Positions 52,851 to 61,821 of a stretch of 64,000 bases of DNA are shown here, piece after piece. Where the stretch lies: assembly GCF_006228385.1 (NCBI RefSeq), contig NZ_CP039853.1:62001-126000 (forward strand), in the 5' to 3' direction. Source of the DNA: Salinimonas iocasae (lineage in GTDB: Bacteria; Pseudomonadota; Gammaproteobacteria; Enterobacterales; Alteromonadaceae). Both the position numbers and the translations under genes were made by a program. Position 1 is the stretch's first letter. Every line of letters starts with the position of its first letter. A model generated the notes under the pieces. That model searched no databases. It was not told the origin of the DNA and saw nothing but the letters and a program-made list of their open reading frames with translations.

Positions 52851-53243
52851 TTAAGGTTGCAGGGAGTCGATAATGGGACAATGTGAGTCATCGTTATTAC
52901 TCTGACATTGCGTCAATAATGCCTTGAGTGCGCTTTCGAGCCGCTTCAGATCGGCAATTTTTTCCATGACGGCGCTGAGTTTATACTCGGCCAGCTCCTG
53001 CACCTGAGCACATGGGCGGTCATTCAAGCTTAGCAGGTTGGCGATCTCTTCCAGGGTAAACCCCAATTCTTGCGCCCGCTTAATGAACCGGATGCGATTA
53101 ACCGTTTCATCGGGATAATGGCGGTAGCCCAACTCGGGTTTTGGCGGTTGCTCTATTAATCCACGACGCTCATAGAAGCGAACGGTTTCTATATTGATAG
53201 CCAGTTCTTTGGCAACTTTACTGATAGTTCTTGTCATGTTCAT
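52851..53243 (-). CDS. merR: Mercury-responsive regulator MerR
   Basis: 130 residues. HTH (SKVAKELAINIETVRFYERR), GLIEQPPKPELGYRHYP, FIKRAQELGFTLEEIANLL and the three Hg ligands Cys78, Cys113 and Cys122 with the classical 35- and 9-residue spacing. Activates the mer promoter when Hg(II) binds. It overlaps the tnpS stop by a few bases and is transcribed in the same direction as merT, so tnpS read-through may contribute to its expression. Confidence 0.95.
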   Translation of the reverse strand: MNMTRTISKVAKELAINIETVRFYERRGLIEQPPKPELGYRHYPDETVNRIRFIKRAQELGFTLEEIANLLSLNDRPCAQVQELAEYKLSAVMEKIADLKRLESALKALLTQCQSNNDDSHCPIIDSLQP

Positions 53244-54262
53244 ATCTCTTTTACCCGAACGGTATCTATAAGAACCGCCATTTTCTCCATCAATATATGG
53301 GTAGCGTTATTGGAGAGCTGCTGTCCTTCTTCAATGTACTCCCAGACGGTGGCATCGCTCTTCCATCCGCCTTGCTTTTTAATCAACTCAAAATCAACTC
53401 GTTCTCGGGCTGCCGATGTAGAGAGGCCGCGCCGGAAGCTATGGCTGCTCAATTCCGGTACAAAATCGAACTGGCAGGCGTTACCCAAAGTCTTGAGTAA
53501 TTCATTAATGGCACTGGGATTCAACGCTTTAGGCTGAATCTTATCCCACCGGTTAATGGGGCGAAAAACCGGACCTTCATTAATGCCACCCAGTTCTATC
53601 CAGTTTTTCATGGCCGTAGCAGGACAGCAGTCTGGTGCACCGAAAGGTAATGCTCGCACTAAGCCGGAGGCTTGTTGATCGGTCTTGGAACTAGACAGCC
53701 GGATGAGAAGTCCTTCAGGTTCCCACACCAGATCACCGTAGCGAATGGCCACCAATTCGCTACGGCGAAAGGCACCGAAAAAGCCGGTCAACACCAGCGC
53801 GATATCCCTCAGTTTCTTTTTGGTGGTTGGTAGTTGCCGCAAATGATTCACCATTTGGGCGACGTGCTCCAAGCGCAATGCCTTGGCTTTGCGCTTGGGT
53901 TGGCCATGGGTACGACGAACGCCTTCCATGGTTTTGCGGACCAACGGATCACTTACTGGATCGATGAGCCCTTGATAATGGTGCCATTGGCTAATAGCGG
54001 TCAGGTGCAGATCCAGGGTTCGGGGATTAAGCGATTCGGCTCTGGCCAGCAGGTAACGCACGACAGTATCCCGATCCGAGGGCAGGCGACCACCCCATTT
54101 TTCAAATTGTCGAATGGCCGAACGGTAGGCTTTACGTGTGTTGTCGGATGTCGCTGCCTGGAGGTATTGCCGTAGTGGTTCGGGCCCCTGGCGTTCAACC
54201 AGGGTCGCATCCTTATTACGTAACGACAAGTTGCTAGCCTGTATTGGCGGTTTGTTGTTCAT
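53240..54262 (-). CDS. tnpS: TnpS-type tyrosine recombinase (cointegrate resolution)
   Basis: 340 residues. N-terminal SAM-like core-binding domain (SDNTRKAYRSAIRQFEKWGG), then catalytic domain with LTGFFGAFRRSELVAIRYGD (box I Arg), SSKTDQ (Lys), LSSHSFRRGLSTSAARE (His-x-x-Arg) and GGWKSDATVWEYIEEGQ (Tyr). Complete. With TnpT it resolves transposition cointegrates at the adjacent site in Tn4651/Tn5041-type transposons. Confidence 0.88.
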   Translation of the reverse strand: MNNKPPIQASNLSLRNKDATLVERQGPEPLRQYLQAATSDNTRKAYRSAIRQFEKWGGRLPSDRDTVVRYLLARAESLNPRTLDLHLTAISQWHHYQGLIDPVSDPLVRKTMEGVRRTHGQPKRKAKALRLEHVAQMVNHLRQLPTTKKKLRDIALVLTGFFGAFRRSELVAIRYGDLVWEPEGLLIRLSSSKTDQQASGLVRALPFGAPDCCPATAMKNWIELGGINEGPVFRPINRWDKIQPKALNPSAINELLKTLGNACQFDFVPELSSHSFRRGLSTSAARERVDFELIKKQGGWKSDATVWEYIEEGQQLSNNATHILMEKMAVLIDTVRVKEI

Positions 54263-54466
54263 GAATAGGATTTCCTTCGATGTCGCTCAAAAGGCGGCTA
54301 TGTACCGGCGTTACAAGTCGAAAATTTACGTCAAGATCAACTAGCCCAGGATAAGGATGATTATCAGTGGTTAGTATCATGAATTCAAGCAATCTTGAAA
54401 CGAACCAATATAATGTTATATTACGTGTTATGTAATATGTTACTAAATAATCCGAGAGGAATCACC
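54263..54466. promoter_or_regulatory. Resolution/regulatory region between tnpS and tnpT
   Basis: 204-bp divergent gap. An inverted repeat ATATTAC-GTGTTAT-GTAATAT at 54418-54438 extends outward with related bases (TAATGTT / ATGTTACTA) and has the 7-bp spacer of a tyrosine-recombinase core site, so it is the probable crossover site. Divergent promoters must also be here. Confidence 0.65.
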
Positions 54467-55516
54467 ATGGCCCGTGCCGGAGTCACTTATCACGATATCG
54501 CTAAAGCCGCTGAAGCCATTAAAACGCAAGGCCAGGAACCCACGGTGGATCGGGTGCGCGAACACCTGGGCACCGGCAGCAAAAGCACCATCGCGCCATT
54601 GCTCAAGCGTTGGCGGTCAGACAATGGGGAGGCGGCCGATGTCAGTGGGCTGCCGAACGACCTCGTCGAGGTGGTAAAGTCCCTGCATGAGCGGGTACAG
54701 CAGATGGCCGACCACCGTATCGAACAAGCTCGCCAGGAATTCGAGACTTTAAAGGAAGAACTCCGCAAAGAGTTGACCCATGCCGACAACACCATGGCGC
54801 AACTAACTGCCCGACAACGGGACCTGGAGAACCAGACCGAACGGCTGAGCAAAGAAAAAAGCGAGCAAAGTCGGTCCCTGGAAGACGCGCGTGTCAGCCT
54901 GGCCAAGGCCGAGTCCCAGCGGGACGAAGCTGCTGCACGGATTGTTGAATTGAAGGAGAGCGTTGCGGAACTCAAACAAGAAAATAAGGATATCCGCGAT
55001 CATTTCGAACATTACCAGCAGCGTACTGCCGAAGACCGCCAGCAGGAGCGCGAACAATTCCGTTCAGTTAACCAGGGGCTGAACGATCAGATCCAGAATC
55101 TGCAACACCGGCTCGCCCAGGCTGAGTCGAGAGCGTCAGAGCTGTTTGACGCCAATGTGCAGTTACAACGACATGCCGATGAATTAAAACGGGCCAATGG
55201 GGCGCTAAATAGCGACGTGAAGGGAAAGATAGAAGATGTCCAGAACCTGAAACACGAGCTTGAAGAAGCCGTGGCAAAGTGCCGGGAATACCAGCATCAA
55301 AATGATCATTTGGCGCAAAACATGGCCGTGCTCACCACTCAGAAAGCTGATGTTGATAAGCAAGTGGCCGTCTTATCCCAAACACTGGAGACCACAAAAA
55401 CCGAATTGAAAACCACCCAGGATAAAGCGGCGCTTCTGATCGACGAGAATAAAGTCATTCTTCAGGAAAAAGCCGTGATCCAAGGTCAATTTAAACAGCT
55501 CCAAAGTTCGCTGTAG
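54467..55516 (+). CDS. tnpT: TnpT-like coiled-coil protein with KfrA N-terminal DNA-binding domain
   Basis: 349 residues from ATG 54467 (GAGAGGAATCACC); an earlier ATG would add a hydrophobic stretch overlapping the resolution site. The first ~60 residues are a KfrA_N helix-turn-helix (VTYHDIAKAAEAIKTQGQEP, VREHLGTGSKSTIAPLLKRW). Residues ~75-345 are a long unbroken coiled coil rich in Glu, Gln and Lys. In related transposons TnpT helps TnpS in cointegrate resolution by binding next to the core site. Confidence 0.82.
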   Translation: MARAGVTYHDIAKAAEAIKTQGQEPTVDRVREHLGTGSKSTIAPLLKRWRSDNGEAADVSGLPNDLVEVVKSLHERVQQMADHRIEQARQEFETLKEELRKELTHADNTMAQLTARQRDLENQTERLSKEKSEQSRSLEDARVSLAKAESQRDEAAARIVELKESVAELKQENKDIRDHFEHYQQRTAEDRQQEREQFRSVNQGLNDQIQNLQHRLAQAESRASELFDANVQLQRHADELKRANGALNSDVKGKIEDVQNLKHELEEAVAKCREYQHQNDHLAQNMAVLTTQKADVDKQVAVLSQTLETTKTELKTTQDKAALLIDENKVILQEKAVIQGQFKQLQSSL

Positions 55517-55635
55517 CCGGATGGATGTATTTTGAGCGCCCGGCAGCTTAATGGTGGAATCGTCGTAGCTCATCAAATTTGTCGGTTCTTCCACTTGAAG
55601 CTTCTGTGCTTCTTCACATCAAGGATCTTTTGCCA

Positions 55636-55968
55636 ATGAATCTGCTGTCAATTTTCACAATATTTGTAATTACTGCGGTTGCCGAAATTGTAGGTTGTTA
55701 TCTGCCGTGGCTGGTACTGAAACAGAACAAGTCGGTATGGTTGTTAATTCCTGCTGCGCTTTCGCTGGCGTTATTTGCGTGGCTGTTGACGCTTCACCCA
55801 ACGGCGGCAGGTCGCACTTATGCTGCCTATGCGGGCATATATCTGGGCGTTGCTCTCCTCTGGTTGCGTATTGTTGACGGAGTGGCGCTCACCCGTTGGG
55901 ACATCGCGGGGGCTTTGGTCGCATTGGTAGGGGTTACCATCATCGTTATACAGCCAACGGCCGGTTAG
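55636..55968 (+). CDS. ynfA: YnfA/UPF0060 family membrane protein (transposon cargo)
   Basis: 110 residues from ATG 55636. Four spans of small-multidrug-resistance-like size: [20 protein letters not shown], the [20 protein letters not shown] signature, [14 protein letters not shown] and [16 protein letters not shown]. The conserved Glu in the first helix is present. YnfA proteins have been linked to drug or cation efflux, without a settled substrate. It lies between tnpT and the right terminal repeat, so it moves with the transposon. Confidence 0.88.
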   Translation: MNLLSIFTIFVITAVAEIVGCYLPWLVLKQNKSVWLLIPAALSLALFAWLLTLHPTAAGRTYAAYAGIYLGVALLWLRIVDGVALTRWDIAGALVALVGVTIIVIQPTAG

Positions 55969-56011
55969 GCAAGGCGCCATAATGTTGAATAATATCAGCC
56001 GCTTATGCTCA

Positions 56012-56046
56012 AAGTGGCTAAATCCAACGCTTTTACCGGCCGGACC
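56012..56046 (-). repeat. Right terminal inverted repeat of the mer transposon
   Basis: Reverse complement begins GGTCCGGCCGGTAAAAGC and ends TTTAGCCACTT; 33 of 35 positions match the left end. The outer neighbour is the cusA fragment. Confidence 0.9.
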
Positions 56047-56514
56047 TCAATGATCGGTGGCTTATGGTTGATGTATCTAGAAGGGTTTAATTTCTCAGTA
56101 GCTGTTGGTGTGGGCTTTATCGCTCTAGCTGGTGTTGCGGTTGAGATTGGCGGGATAATGCTGGTTTATCTTAATCAAGCACTTGCTGAGCTTAAGGAAA
56201 AAGCGCTGGAGCGAGCAGAACTCATCTCAGATGATGCATATCAAGATGCATTATTGCACGGTGCTGGCTTACGAGTTCGTCCAGTAATGATGACGGTAGC
56301 TACAATCATTATAGGTTTAATGCCTATTTTATATGGTACTGGTACAGGTTCTGAGGTCATGAGCCGCATTGCTGCTCCTATGGTAGGCGGAATGACAAGT
56401 GCTGTGCTGCTCACGCTTATTGTACTCCCTGCAATTTACTCAATCATTAAAAAGCCTGAAGTAAATGCCTTTAACAAAGAGCTTTCTAACGTGGAGCCTG
56501 AGAATAATGCTTAG
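56047..56514 (+). pseudogene. cusA: 3' fragment of cusA (HME-type RND copper/silver pump)
   Basis: The last ~155 residues of a ~1040-residue pump: SMIGGLWLMYLEGFNFSVAV, GVGFIALAGVAVEIGGIML, RVRPVMMTVATIIIGLMPIL, GTGTGSEVMSRIAAPMVGGM and the final LPAIYSIIKK. The 5' 85 % is missing, cut at the transposon end. An ATG inside the terminal repeat (56005) keeps the frame open but is accidental. Non-functional relic of a cus/czc locus. Confidence 0.88.
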
Positions 56515-56640
56515 CACGGCTAGAAAATATCACAAATGGCTAATGGCATTTGTCGGAATACAATTCCTCTTCTGGTCTATTACAGGCGTGTATATGGTGA
56601 CTATGGATATTCACTATATACACGGCGAAACCTTGTCTAA
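56507..56640 (+). pseudogene. PepSY-type membrane protein, 5' end only (cut by IS5)
   Basis: Starts at ATG 56507 inside the end of cusA (eight-base overlap). LSTARKYHKWLMAFVGIQFL, FWSITGVYMVTMDIHYIHGE is the N-terminal helix of PepSY-associated/iron-uptake-like membrane proteins commonly placed behind cusA. IS5 starts after residue ~44 and no continuation is present on its other side. Confidence 0.65.
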
Positions 56641-57833
56641 GGAAACTGCGAATAAGTCCCGCAGTTTAACGCTTAGTTAAGCCGCAGCATCACCTGCCTA
56701 ATTTTTAAACTCTAATTTTGCAATTTAGGCCAATATGCCGTTGTTTTAGGCAGGATTTTGGCCTTATTCCGGGCTATTCCCGGATTTTAGACAGATCTTG
56801 GCTGTCGTCGTAACATCTGGTCTACTTTAAACAGGTTCGCCAAGGTGAATAGCATGGCTAACTGTGAGTCATTTTTTATCAATCCCTTATAGCGAGCTTT
56901 GATAAAACCAAATTGGCATTTGATGATGCGAAACGGGTGTTCCACCTTCGCCCGAATGCTGGCTTTTAAATATTCGATGTTGATGGCAGTTTTGTTTTTG
57001 CGGGGATGCTTTTTCAGTGCCCGAACTTTTCCGGGACGCTCAGCAATCAGCCATTCCACATCCTTTTCTTTAAGTTCTTCACGCTTCTCTGCGCCTTGAT
57101 ATCCAGCATCGCCAGAGATGAATTCCTCATCGCCATGCAACAGGTTCTTCATCTGATTCAGGTCATGTTCGTTGGCGGCGGTGGTCACCAGCGTATGAGT
57201 CAGAGCGCTCTTGGCATCCACACCGATATGGGCTTTCATACCGAAGTGCCACTCATTACCTTTCTTGGTCTGATGCATATCCGGGTCACGTTCATTCTTT
57301 TTGTTTTTAGTGGAGCTGGGGGCTTCAATAATCGTGGCATCTACCAGTGTGCCCTGCGTCATCATCACACCGCAGTCAGACAGCCATTGATTGACCGTTT
57401 TGAATAATTGGCGAGTCAGCTTGTGTTTTTCCAGCAAGTGCCGGAAGTTCATAATGGTTGTGCGGTCAGGAATGGCTTTATCCAGTGATAGTTGCGCAAA
57501 TTGACGCATCGAAGCAATTTCATATAACGCATATTCCATCGCTTCATCACCGAGGCTATACCATTGCTGCATACAATGAATGCGAAACATGGTCTCAAGC
57601 GCATACGGACGTCTGCCATTGCCTGCTTTAGGATAAAAGGGTTCAATCACTTCCAGCAGTTGAGACCACGGCAGCAGGCTATCCATTCTGGATAAGAAAA
57701 TCTCTTTTCTCGTCTGGCGACGTTTGCTGGAAAACTCACTATCGGCAAAAGTTAACTGTTGGCTCATGGGCGGTAATGGCTGTGATTTACTATGCAGCTA
57801 TGATCTCACATTCAGGACTTATTCGCATCTTCC
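56641..57833 (-). mobile_element. IS5 (IS5 subgroup), 1193 bp
   Basis: Ends GGAAACTGCGAATAAGTCC (left) and GGAAGATGCGAATAAGTCC (right, inverted), two mismatches from each other and very close to E. coli IS5 ends; the length is also nearly the same. One intact transposase. The 4-bp flanks, CTAA left and CTAG right, both fit the YTAR target but are not identical. Confidence 0.93.
56787..57767 (-). CDS. IS5 transposase (InsH-like)
   Basis: 326 residues, closely matching IS5 Ins[58 protein letters not shown] (Asp), [17 protein letters not shown] (Asp) and [15 protein letters not shown] (Glu). Full length and intact, so likely active. Its 3' end lies ~146 bp from the left end of the element. Confidence 0.95.
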   Translation of the reverse strand: MSQQLTFADSEFSSKRRQTRKEIFLSRMDSLLPWSQLLEVIEPFYPKAGNGRRPYALETMFRIHCMQQWYSLGDEAMEYALYEIASMRQFAQLSLDKAIPDRTTIMNFRHLLEKHKLTRQLFKTVNQWLSDCGVMMTQGTLVDATIIEAPSSTKNKKNERDPDMHQTKKGNEWHFGMKAHIGVDAKSALTHTLVTTAANEHDLNQMKNLLHGDEEFISGDAGYQGAEKREELKEKDVEWLIAERPGKVRALKKHPRKNKTAINIEYLKASIRAKVEHPFRIIKCQFGFIKARYKGLIKNDSQLAMLFTLANLFKVDQMLRRQPRSV

Positions 57834-57906
57834 CTAGTGAAGTACAAATAATGCGTAATAACCATAATGAATGAACGCTGCTGGCTCTCCCGTAGTAGAC
57901 AGAGAA

Positions 57907-57933
57907 AATAGCCGAAATATGTTTTCGGCTATT
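57907..57933 (-). terminator. Terminator behind the right-hand pcoB
   Basis: Stem AATAGCCGAAA/TTTCGGCTATT with a short loop, flanked by T-rich (minus strand TTTTCTC) and A-rich sequence, so it can work from either side. Ends the copL-pcoA-pcoB operon of module B'. Confidence 0.75.
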
Positions 57934-57947
57934 TTTTATGCGTGGTG

Positions 57948-58697
57948 TTAGAACCAGATCCTAGCCCCTACTACTACGCCAGTTTCACTGGTTGACTCGC
58001 CGTCTGCTTTTAACGCATCAGCTGTATTCCCTAAGGCTTTGCTGTAATAAACGCCAACATAGGGCGCTATCTCCCTCACTATCTCATGGCGGTATCGCAA
58101 ACCGATACGAATGTTACTCAGCCCGCTTTGACGTTTATATTTTTCCGAATCGGTGAGGTTAGCTACTACTTCCAGGCGCGGTTGCAGATAGGAAACCTGA
58201 CTTAACTGCCAGTCGTATTCTGTTTCATTGATGAACTGCATGTCACCGTCTTCGTTGATACGAAGTGAGTTTTCCATTTCAAACCAATAGGGGGCGAGTC
58301 CCTGATAACTGATCACCGCATAGTTTTCCATGTCAGCATCTGACGACATTTCGCCTTTCGTACCAACGCCGACCTGCACAGACCAGAAAGCAGAAACGAG
58401 GTACCCGTAAAGTACCTCGGCGCGTTCCAGATCCGTGGGCATGCCGTCGTTTTGGGTATTTTCACCTTCGCTTTTAAACACTAAGCGATGATAATCACCG
58501 CCATACCAGGCCTGCATATCCCACACAGCCCGATTTTGTTGTTCATCAGTTCGCGTATACTCAAGTCGATCAAACAGTATCTGGCCATAATTTTCATCCG
58601 GAATGGGAGATGGCCAATTGTCTTTTGACTGTGCCAGGGCGGTGTTCCCAAAGCCTAAACTGATGGTCATGAGTCCTGCTGTTATTATCTGCTTCAT
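57948..58697 (-). CDS. pcoB: Outer-membrane copper resistance protein PcoB/CopB (module B')
   Basis: 249 residues, AGGAGGTTAAA ahead of ATG. Same length and motifs as 24044-24793, differing at roughly one residue in ten by eye (e.g. LMTISLGFGNTALA signal; KALGNTADALKADGES). Full barrel with terminal RIWF. Forms an outer-membrane partner of the multicopper oxidase encoded 9 bp upstream. Confidence 0.9.
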   Translation of the reverse strand: MKQIITAGLMTISLGFGNTALAQSKDNWPSPIPDENYGQILFDRLEYTRTDEQQNRAVWDMQAWYGGDYHRLVFKSEGENTQNDGMPTDLERAEVLYGYLVSAFWSVQVGVGTKGEMSSDADMENYAVISYQGLAPYWFEMENSLRINEDGDMQFINETEYDWQLSQVSYLQPRLEVVANLTDSEKYKRQSGLSNIRIGLRYRHEIVREIAPYVGVYYSKALGNTADALKADGESTSETGVVVGARIWF

Positions 58698-58706
58698 TTT
58701 AACCTC

Positions 58707-60521
58707 CTAGGCGACCTGAACAACACGAAACATGCCCGCTTCCATGTGGTAAAGCAGGTGACAATGAAAAGCCCACTCTCCGGGTGCATCTGCGCTAATC
58801 TGCAACGATACTTTCTCACCGGGTTTGAGGCTGATGGTATGCTTCCTCGGTCTTGGATAATGGCCATTTTCCAGTTCCATCCACATACCATGTAAATGAA
58901 TGGGATGGTCCATCATGGTGTCGTTAACCAGAACTAGACGAAGCCGCTCTCCAAAATTAAAACGGACATACCCATCTACTTCGCTGAACTTCTTGCCGTC
59001 GAACGACCACATGTATCTTTCCATGTTTCCTGTTAAATGAAGCTCGACTTGACGCTCTGGCTCTCGCTCATCAGGCCATGCATGTTCGCCTATTAGGTCA
59101 GCGTAAACCAATACGCGATGTGGACTGCCTTCCAACCCTATGCCCGGCTCGTCTAAACGCGGTCGTGGATTTTGTGCGATCATAGCGGCGCCTTGACCAT
59201 GCCCGTCTTCACTATGAACAATGTCTATCTTTTCTACGGGCAGCACCCGTGAAGATTTCATATCCCCCTGCATCATGTTGCTATGCATCGTGTGCTCGCC
59301 ATGCTGGGCCATTTTCTTCATTTCCATTTCTGAAGAAGCCTTTCCTTTTTTCATGCCTCCTGATTTTTGCATGTTCATACCGTCCATGCCTGACATGTCC
59401 ATGCCCATGGCTGCCATGCCGCGCTCCGTGATAGTTCGTTGCGGAGGAATAGCAGCAGTCATGCCTATTGATGGAGTGAGCGTGCCGCGGGCATAGCCGC
59501 TTCTGTCAAAACTCTCAGCAAAAAAGGTATAAGCCTTTCGTTCTTTTGGTTGGACAATGACATCGTACGTTTCTGCTACTGCAATTCGGAACTCATCTAC
59601 ATTGACCGGCTTAACGGGCTGACCGTCAGCAGCAACAACCGTCATCTCTAATCCCGGAATACGAAAATCAAAGTAGGTCATAGCAGAACCGTTGATGATG
59701 CGTAAACGCACTTTCTCACCCACATTAAACAGCGCCTGCCAGTCATCCTCTGGGGTGCGGCCATTCATCAGGTAGGTGTAAGTGCTGCCTGTGACATCTG
59801 CGATGTCACGAGGGCTCATGCGCATTGCGCCCCACATGGCGCGTTCCTTCCATGTTTCGCTAAGACCTTTTTTCTCAACATCTTCCAATGTGTCGAAGAT
59901 AGTTCGCTTTTGGTAATTGTAATAACCCTCAGCCACTTTCAGCTTTCTCATCACGTCGTGAGGGTCAGCAAAGGTCCAGTCACTTAGGATGATAGTGTGT
60001 TCCCGATCTGCGCCGATGTCTCCGTCGGCAGGCTCAACGATGAGTGGGCCAAGATGCCCGCGTTGCTCCTGAAGACCGGAGTGGCTGTGATACCAATATG
60101 TTCCGTTTTGCACTACATCAAACGCATAATTGAATGTCTGACCTGGCTTTATCCCAGCAAACGAAACGCCTGGTACTCCATCCATCCCAGCGGGCAAAAT
60201 AATGCCGTGCCAGTGAATAGACGTATCTTGTTCAAGTCGGTTGGTAACATTCAGTTGAGCACGCTGACCTTCTTTTAGCCTTATCAGGGGCCCCGGCATC
60301 TGGCCGTTGATGGTAATAGGCAGGCCAGTTTTTGAGCCTATTGCTAAATTGGCCTCAGCAATCGTCAGATTTTTAATGTCATCAGTCAGCACCTGATCTT
60401 TAAAGTGACGACCAGCGGGCGCGGCCCAAAGCGGACTGACCTTAGTCAGGGCCGCCGCTGCGCTCGCAGTCATAGCACCAAGAACGAACCTGCGACGACC
60501 GTCGTTAAATGAATTATTCAT
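58707..60521 (-). CDS. pcoA: Periplasmic multicopper oxidase (PcoA/CopA type, module B')
   Basis: 604 residues. Tat signal GRRRFVLGAMTASAAAALTK; complete copper motifs HWHGIILPAGMDGVPG, YHSHSGLQEQRGH, HPIHLHGMW and HCHLLYHMEAGMF. The Met-rich insert (AAMGMDMSGMDGMNMQKSGG) is five residues longer than in the left copy. Both copies look functional. Confidence 0.93.
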   Translation of the reverse strand: MNNSFNDGRRRFVLGAMTASAAAALTKVSPLWAAPAGRHFKDQVLTDDIKNLTIAEANLAIGSKTGLPITINGQMPGPLIRLKEGQRAQLNVTNRLEQDTSIHWHGIILPAGMDGVPGVSFAGIKPGQTFNYAFDVVQNGTYWYHSHSGLQEQRGHLGPLIVEPADGDIGADREHTIILSDWTFADPHDVMRKLKVAEGYYNYQKRTIFDTLEDVEKKGLSETWKERAMWGAMRMSPRDIADVTGSTYTYLMNGRTPEDDWQALFNVGEKVRLRIINGSAMTYFDFRIPGLEMTVVAADGQPVKPVNVDEFRIAVAETYDVIVQPKERKAYTFFAESFDRSGYARGTLTPSIGMTAAIPPQRTITERGMAAMGMDMSGMDGMNMQKSGGMKKGKASSEMEMKKMAQHGEHTMHSNMMQGDMKSSRVLPVEKIDIVHSEDGHGQGAAMIAQNPRPRLDEPGIGLEGSPHRVLVYADLIGEHAWPDEREPERQVELHLTGNMERYMWSFDGKKFSEVDGYVRFNFGERLRLVLVNDTMMDHPIHLHGMWMELENGHYPRPRKHTISLKPGEKVSLQISADAPGEWAFHCHLLYHMEAGMFRVVQVA

Positions 60522-60600
60522 AAAGTTAGCCTTTAAATATGATTGTATTCAGGCAGAAAAACTTCAACCTGGGAAAATATCTTGTTGGGGTATTCGAAAG

Positions 60601-60990
60601 TCAGGCTATGGGTGGTCGATATGGGGGGGAATAAATACCTACAGGAACGGCAAGGCTAATAAAATCATATTGCTCAGCATAGTTGAGCGCTAAATGGCTG
60701 TGAGAGAAACAAGCCAACGTCGATACATGATTGCAATTCGCCATTGTGCAGAAGCAACCGTCCTCGCAACAATCTGAGCCGTCTTTATGAGATCCGTGCT
60801 TTTGCCCGTCTTTGACCGACAGTGGATTGTAGGCGAGCTGGCCGACATGCCTTTCAATAGCGCTAACATTCGGCATTAAGGTGTCTACCGATGCGTTCTG
60901 TTTACTCGATTCTACATCGCACGCACTGACCGGCAGCGCAAACGCGACCAGAAATATTACAACCCCGATGAAAAGTATCCTAACACTCAT
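60601..60990 (-). CDS. CopL-like exported Cys-rich protein (module B')
   Basis: 129 residues; signal peptide to VSAC, Cys cluster GSDCCEDGCFCTMANCNH, and C-terminus IYSPPYRPPIA. Same length and position as 21764-22153, upstream of the oxidase, but the linker (residues ~30-60) has drifted strongly while the Cys cluster is retained. Confidence 0.6.
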   Translation of the reverse strand: MSVRILFIGVVIFLVAFALPVSACDVESSKQNASVDTLMPNVSAIERHVGQLAYNPLSVKDGQKHGSHKDGSDCCEDGCFCTMANCNHVSTLACFSHSHLALNYAEQYDFISLAVPVGIYSPPYRPPIA

Positions 60991-61458
60991 GGCTCAGAGA
61001 CCTGCGGCTGCATCTTCGTAGCTTTTCTATTGAAGATGTATTAAAAATAGAGAGGCGTATTTTCTGCTTTCAACACTTACATGAATTTTAATAAAAATAC
61101 GAGAAACCATCTGAAAAGATCTCAGGCAACCTATATTGACTCTCAGATCCTACACGAAATGCATATCAAAAACATCTTTGCGCATTCGTACCATGTTCAA
61201 GAACAAATTATATCTTTTAATCTTTCCTCGAAGTGAGCTTCAGCATTGTGAGCCAACTGGCGAAAACAAGTCAGCGATACATACAAACCAGGAAGAGTTT
61301 TTTTTAAATACTTACATTAGTCAAATTTTAAGTTAAAAGGTGAGGATAGTAAGATAAGCATTGGAAAAGTATTGTTGTACGCGAGCGAACAGTCGCACAT
61401 AATGTGCATGTGGAAAGAGTCACTTGCAAGAAAAATAAACAGACAGAAGGTTACTATT
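60991..61458. promoter_or_regulatory. Divergent promoter region copL / copC of module B'
   Basis: 468 bp without a gene that I can support. It matches the arrangement of 21330-21763, and the segment CTTTCAACACTTACATGAA (near 61065-61085) is the complement of the conserved arm there, but the second arm of the inverted repeat is not kept. A 66-residue frame inside (61136-61336) has no start context and no counterpart in the left copy, so I do not call it. Confidence 0.45.
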
Positions 61459-61812
61459 ATGCAACTAATTTATAAAATTGGTCTAATTCTGATGCTTACG
61501 TTTAGCGCCGGAGCATTTGCCCACGGTAATGTAGAGCTTGAAAGCAGTTCTCCGTCAGATAATGCGATGTTAATGAACGCCCCAGAGTCACTGACGTTGA
61601 CCTATTCCAAGCCACTGCGGTTAATGAAGGTCAGTCTAAAGGGAAATGAGACCGGTGATATCGACTTTGATTTCACGCCTACATCAGAGCAGCATGCAAT
61701 ATATAGTTGGCAATTACCTGCCTTAAAAGCGGATAGCTATACTGTCGAATGGATAGCAATGGGCGGGGATGGCCATAAAATGAAGTCGACGTTCTCTTTC
61801 ATGGTTCACTAA
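61459..61812 (+). CDS. copC: Periplasmic copper-binding protein CopC (module B')
   Basis: 117 residues from ATG 61459, the start equivalent to the left copy; the longer frame upstream lacks a signal peptide at its beginning. Signal LILMLTFSAGAFA, then mature HGNVELESSSPSDNAML with N-terminal His, LTYSKPLRLMKVSLKGNETG and WIAMGGDGHKMKSTFSF. Functional by inspection. Confidence 0.9.
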   Translation: MQLIYKIGLILMLTFSAGAFAHGNVELESSSPSDNAMLMNAPESLTLTYSKPLRLMKVSLKGNETGDIDFDFTPTSEQHAIYSWQLPALKADSYTVEWIAMGGDGHKMKSTFSFMVH

Positions 61813-61821
61813 GTAAAAGTC

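Noticed and set aside
56005..56046. ATG at 56005 as the true start of a short RND protein
   Set aside because: These codons belong to the transposon terminal repeat; similarity to CusA begins only at ~56047.
61136..61336. 66-residue frame in the copL/copC intergenic region
   Set aside because: No ribosome site, no counterpart in the mirrored region, and it spans the expected promoters.
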